From RGIG5579 sp045531235 (lineage in GTDB: Bacteria > Bacillota > Clostridia > Oscillospirales > SIG627), in contig JAZSDQ010000047.1 in the NCBI GenBank assembly GCA_045531235.1, forward strand, positions 1-7,760: a stretch of 7,760 nt of DNA, in the 5' to 3' direction. Both the position numbers and the translations under genes were made by a program. Shown piece by piece: positions 6,676 through 7,760 of this stretch (position 1 is its first letter; each line of letters starts with the position of its first letter). Under the pieces are notes generated by a model, which worked only from the letters and a program-made list of their open reading frames with translations, was not told the DNA's origin and made no database searches.

Positions 6676-6704
6676 TTGACATAAAAAGCGAGATATGATA
6701 GAAT
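6676..6704 (+). promoter_or_regulatory. Strong extended -10 promoter of the structured leader / 69-residue protein
   Basis: A perfect TTGACA (6676-6681), 17 bases, then TAGAAT (6699-6704), preceded by TG at 6696-6697. Transcription would start near 6711, about 115 bases before the ATG at 6826. It is the best promoter in the window together with that of rsmE. It fires away from the recombinase gene. Confidence 0.82.
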
Positions 6705-6710
6705 AACGGC

Positions 6711-6790
6711 ACAAAAAGCTTTGGCTTATTTTGCATACGGATAGAATTTCCAGAGGGAAATTCTGCCCATTTGCAGGATAGGCTTTTTTT
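6711..6790 (+). ncRNA. Leader RNA hairpin ending in U7: attenuator or ~80-nt small RNA
   Basis: The transcript from the promoter at 6676-6704 first forms one long imperfect hairpin. The outer helix pairs 6724-6735 with 6772-6783, twelve pairs of which three are G-U. The inner helix pairs AGAATTTCC (6743-6751) with GGAAATTCT (6756-6764) around an AGAG loop. Between them most positions also pair (U-G at 6742/6765, G-C at 6740/6767 and 6739/6768, A-U at 6737/6770), so the helix is nearly continuous at about 28 positions with three mismatches. It ends directly in T7 at 6784-6790, the form of an intrinsic terminator. It could be an attenuator for the downstream gene or the end of a free-standing small RNA. 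I do not recognise a known riboswitch, SRP or 6S RNA. The hairpin is seen directly; its role is inferred. Confidence 0.6.
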
Positions 6791-6795
6791 GTTGC

Positions 6796-6819
6796 CTTCC
6801 TGACGAAAATTACAGGAGG
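6796..6819 (+). promoter_or_regulatory. Shine-Dalgarno-sequestering hairpin
   Basis: CTTCCTG (6796-6802) can pair with CAGGAGG (6813-6819): seven pairs, one of them G-U, around a ten-base A-rich loop. The second arm contains the whole AGGAGG ribosome binding site of the gene at 6826, which sits six bases before its ATG. While folded, this would block initiation, so the gene may be controlled at translation. With only 7 bp the hairpin is moderate in strength, and coincidence is possible because strong ribosome binding sites pair easily with CCTCC-like DNA. Confidence 0.45.
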
Positions 6820-6825
6820 TATATT

Positions 6826-7035
6826 ATGGGTTACTACTATTCAGATCCCACCGCCGCTCAGGCGCTGGGCAACATCAATCGGGAATTTTCCCGTCTTGAA
6901 AAGAAAGCGCGGAAGCTTCGGCAGCTTTGGGAAAGCGGAAAGCTTTCCGACGAAGCGCTGAAGAACGCGCAAAAGGACTTCACGGGGATCTACAGACACG
7001 TTCTGACGAACGTTCTCAGCGAGCCTCACGAATGA
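6826..7035 (+). CDS. 69-residue hypothetical protein, charged and helical, unknown function
   Basis: I do not recognise a named family. The product starts MGYYYSDPTAAQALGNINREF. It then has a highly charged, probably helical or coiled-coil stretch (RLEKKARKLRQLWESGKLSDEAL, residues ~23-46; in parts SRLEKKARKLRQ then LWESGKLSDEAL). It ends KDFTGIYRHVLTNVL before a short polar tail. There is no signal peptide, membrane segment, cysteine pair or zinc motif. The design, a short Tyr-rich head followed by two charged amphipathic helices, would suit a small cytoplasmic binding or scaffold protein, but that is a guess. It is very likely a real gene: ATG with AGGAGGT six bases upstream, a dedicated promoter at 6676-6704, a GC-rich terminator six bases after the stop, and codon use richer in G+C than the flanking non-coding DNA. 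It is alone in its transcription unit, flanked by minus-strand genes. Confidence 0.82.
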   Translation: MGYYYSDPTAAQALGNINREFSRLEKKARKLRQLWESGKLSDEALKNAQKDFTGIYRHVLTNVLSEPHE

Positions 7036-7040
7036 AAACA

Positions 7041-7067
7041 GCCCCGCCTTTCGGCGGGGCCTTTTCT
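7041..7067. terminator. GC-rich intrinsic terminator after the 69-residue protein
   Basis: GCCCCGCC (7041-7048) pairs perfectly with GGCGGGGC (7053-7060) around a TTTC loop and is followed by CTTTTCTT. It begins six bases after the stop codon at 7033-7035. It also lies just past the stop of the convergent HD-domain gene (7068-7070), where the minus-strand tail is only TGTTTT, so it may serve both genes. Confidence 0.88.
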
Positions 7068-7496
7068 TCAGGAATTTAAAAGCTCCATCGCTTTCATATA
7101 TTTCTCTCTGCGTTCAAGATCCTTTTCGGTCATAGATTCCATTCTGGTGGCGTCGGAATTATGCTGAAGATCTGCAAGCTTTACTTTTTTTGCAACAGGG
7201 TTTTCCCGAATTTTCAAAACGTAATCCATATAGAGAGTATCATCATCGTGGGTAAGAAGCGCCAGGGCTTCCATCACGTCATTTCCGAAATTCATTGCCG
7301 CAAGATCTTCCAAGGTATAATCGCTATCCTCCACAACGTCGTGAAGCAGAGCAACCACAGTAGTTAGCTCATCTTCCATTTGCTCTGCCAGATGGAATGG
7401 ATGAAATACGTAAGGGATACCGCTTTTATCCACTTGATCCTTATGGGCATCGAAGCAAAGCTTCAATGCTTTTTTCGTTTTCTCCGTGTAGATCAT
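7068..7496 (-). CDS. Small HD-domain protein, RelA/SpoT hydrolase-like
   Basis: A 142-residue protein consisting of little more than an HD phosphohydrolase domain. Its motifs follow the (p)ppGpp-hydrolase half of RelA/SpoT and small alarmone hydrolases: AHKDQVDKSGIPYVFHP with His32 as first metal ligand, VALLHDVVEDSDYT with the HD pair His52-Asp53 and the Glu56-Asp57 pair, and KLADLQHN with Asp109 and Asn113. The metal-binding set is therefore complete. RelA/SpoT usually has KLADRLHN; here Leu-Gln replaces Arg-Leu, and no synthetase or TGS/ACT domain is present. Cleavage of (p)ppGpp or a related nucleotide is plausible but not shown. The ATG at 7494-7496 has GGAGA four to five bases upstream. 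It follows the alpha/beta hydrolase gene by 36 bases on the same strand, so the two are probably co-transcribed, and it converges on the 69-residue gene. Confidence 0.85.
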   Translation of the reverse strand: MIYTEKTKKALKLCFDAHKDQVDKSGIPYVFHPFHLAEQMEDELTTVVALLHDVVEDSDYTLEDLAAMNFGNDVMEALALLTHDDDTLYMDYVLKIRENPVAKKVKLADLQHNSDATRMESMTEKDLERREKYMKAMELLNS

Positions 7497-7532
7497 AATT
7501 TCTCCTTTACAGCTCTCGAATATTTTCTATTT

Positions 7533-7760
7533 TTATTCGGTAATTTTGGAAATAAAGGGGATTATAAGCTTACCGAAAATACTCTCTCCGTCTTCGGCAA
7601 TATCCTTTACGTAAGCGCAATGCTTACCATTCATCACACAAAGCTCGGCATTATCTTCATAATCAAAATGCTTCAACGTAGACATAAGAAGCATGGTTTG
7701 CTCATAGCGATTTTGTATGTCATTATCTGAAACAATGACAAGCATAGGAGGATAGACTTT
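7533..7760 (-). CDS. Alpha/beta hydrolase fold protein, C-terminal part (runs off the window)
   Basis: The minus-strand frame is open to the window edge, so this is the last ~75 residues of a larger protein. The ATG at 7743-7745 has no ribosome binding site (CCTCCT precedes it) and is an internal methionine. The segment KVYPPMLVIVSDND, then RYEQTMLLMSTLK, LCVMNGKHCAYV and FGKLIIPFIS is the classic end of an alpha/beta hydrolase. PP.L...SD.D carries the likely catalytic acid (in SDND), and GKHC carries the likely catalytic histidine, followed by the closing helix. The nucleophile serine and oxyanion region lie outside the window. Its substrate cannot be inferred; carboxylesterase or peptidase-like activity is typical of the fold. 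It lies just upstream of the HD-domain gene in a probable operon. Confidence 0.8.
   Translation of the reverse strand, partial: KVYPPMLVIVSDNDIQNRYEQTMLLMSTLKHFDYEDNAELCVMNGKHCAYVKDIAEDGESIFGKLIIPFISKITE

Noticed and set aside
7533..7745. Separate 70-residue gene starting at the ATG at 7745
   Set aside because: No ribosome binding site precedes it, the frame stays open upstream to the window edge, and the sequence is the C-terminal end of an alpha/beta hydrolase.

Overview
The window looks like chromosomal DNA from a low-to-moderate GC member of the Firmicutes, most likely class Clostridia. The reasons are the pairing of ftsE with a CdaR-type regulator, strong AGGAGG-type ribosome binding sites, sigma-A-like promoters (TTGACA/TATAAT, several with extended -10), many intrinsic terminators, and a methionine gamma-lyase-like 'aluminium resistance' protein of the YnbB type. 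No phage, insertion sequence, CRISPR array, tRNA or rRNA was seen. The genus cannot be named from this sequence alone.

Layout. (1) Positions 1-1406, minus strand: a CdaR/PucR-type regulator followed by ftsE. FtsE loses all family similarity about 62 residues in, near position 120. The outermost 120 bases instead encode a membrane-protein-like stretch on the plus strand, which suggests an inverted junction. (2) 1591-2343, minus: rsmE, the 16S rRNA U1498 methyltransferase, with its own promoter and terminator. (3) 2485-5418, plus: a two-gene operon, divergent from rsmE, of a PLP-dependent methionine gamma-lyase-like protein and gpmI. The GpmI is of the long, plant/trypanosomatid-like type, and the operon ends at a strong terminator. 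(4) 5477-6588, minus: a complete XerC/D-type tyrosine recombinase, then a 26-residue one-helix membrane protein (DUF3789-like) with its own promoter. (5) 6676-7062, plus: a monocistronic 69-residue protein of unknown function behind a good promoter and a structured leader, closed by a strong terminator. (6) 7068-7760, minus: the C-terminal part of an alpha/beta hydrolase, then a small HD-domain protein resembling the hydrolase half of RelA/SpoT.

How the genes fit together. Most are housekeeping: division (ftsE), ribosome modification (rsmE), glycolysis (gpmI), and possibly chromosome dimer resolution or site-specific recombination (xer). They do not form one pathway. The strongest candidate for something undescribed is the 6676-7062 unit. 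Its leader holds a near-continuous hairpin of about 28 base pairs ending in U7 (an attenuator, or the terminator of an ~80-nt small RNA). A second hairpin hides the Shine-Dalgarno of the 69-residue protein. The other points worth a second look are the broken ftsE end and the overlooked 26-residue membrane protein.
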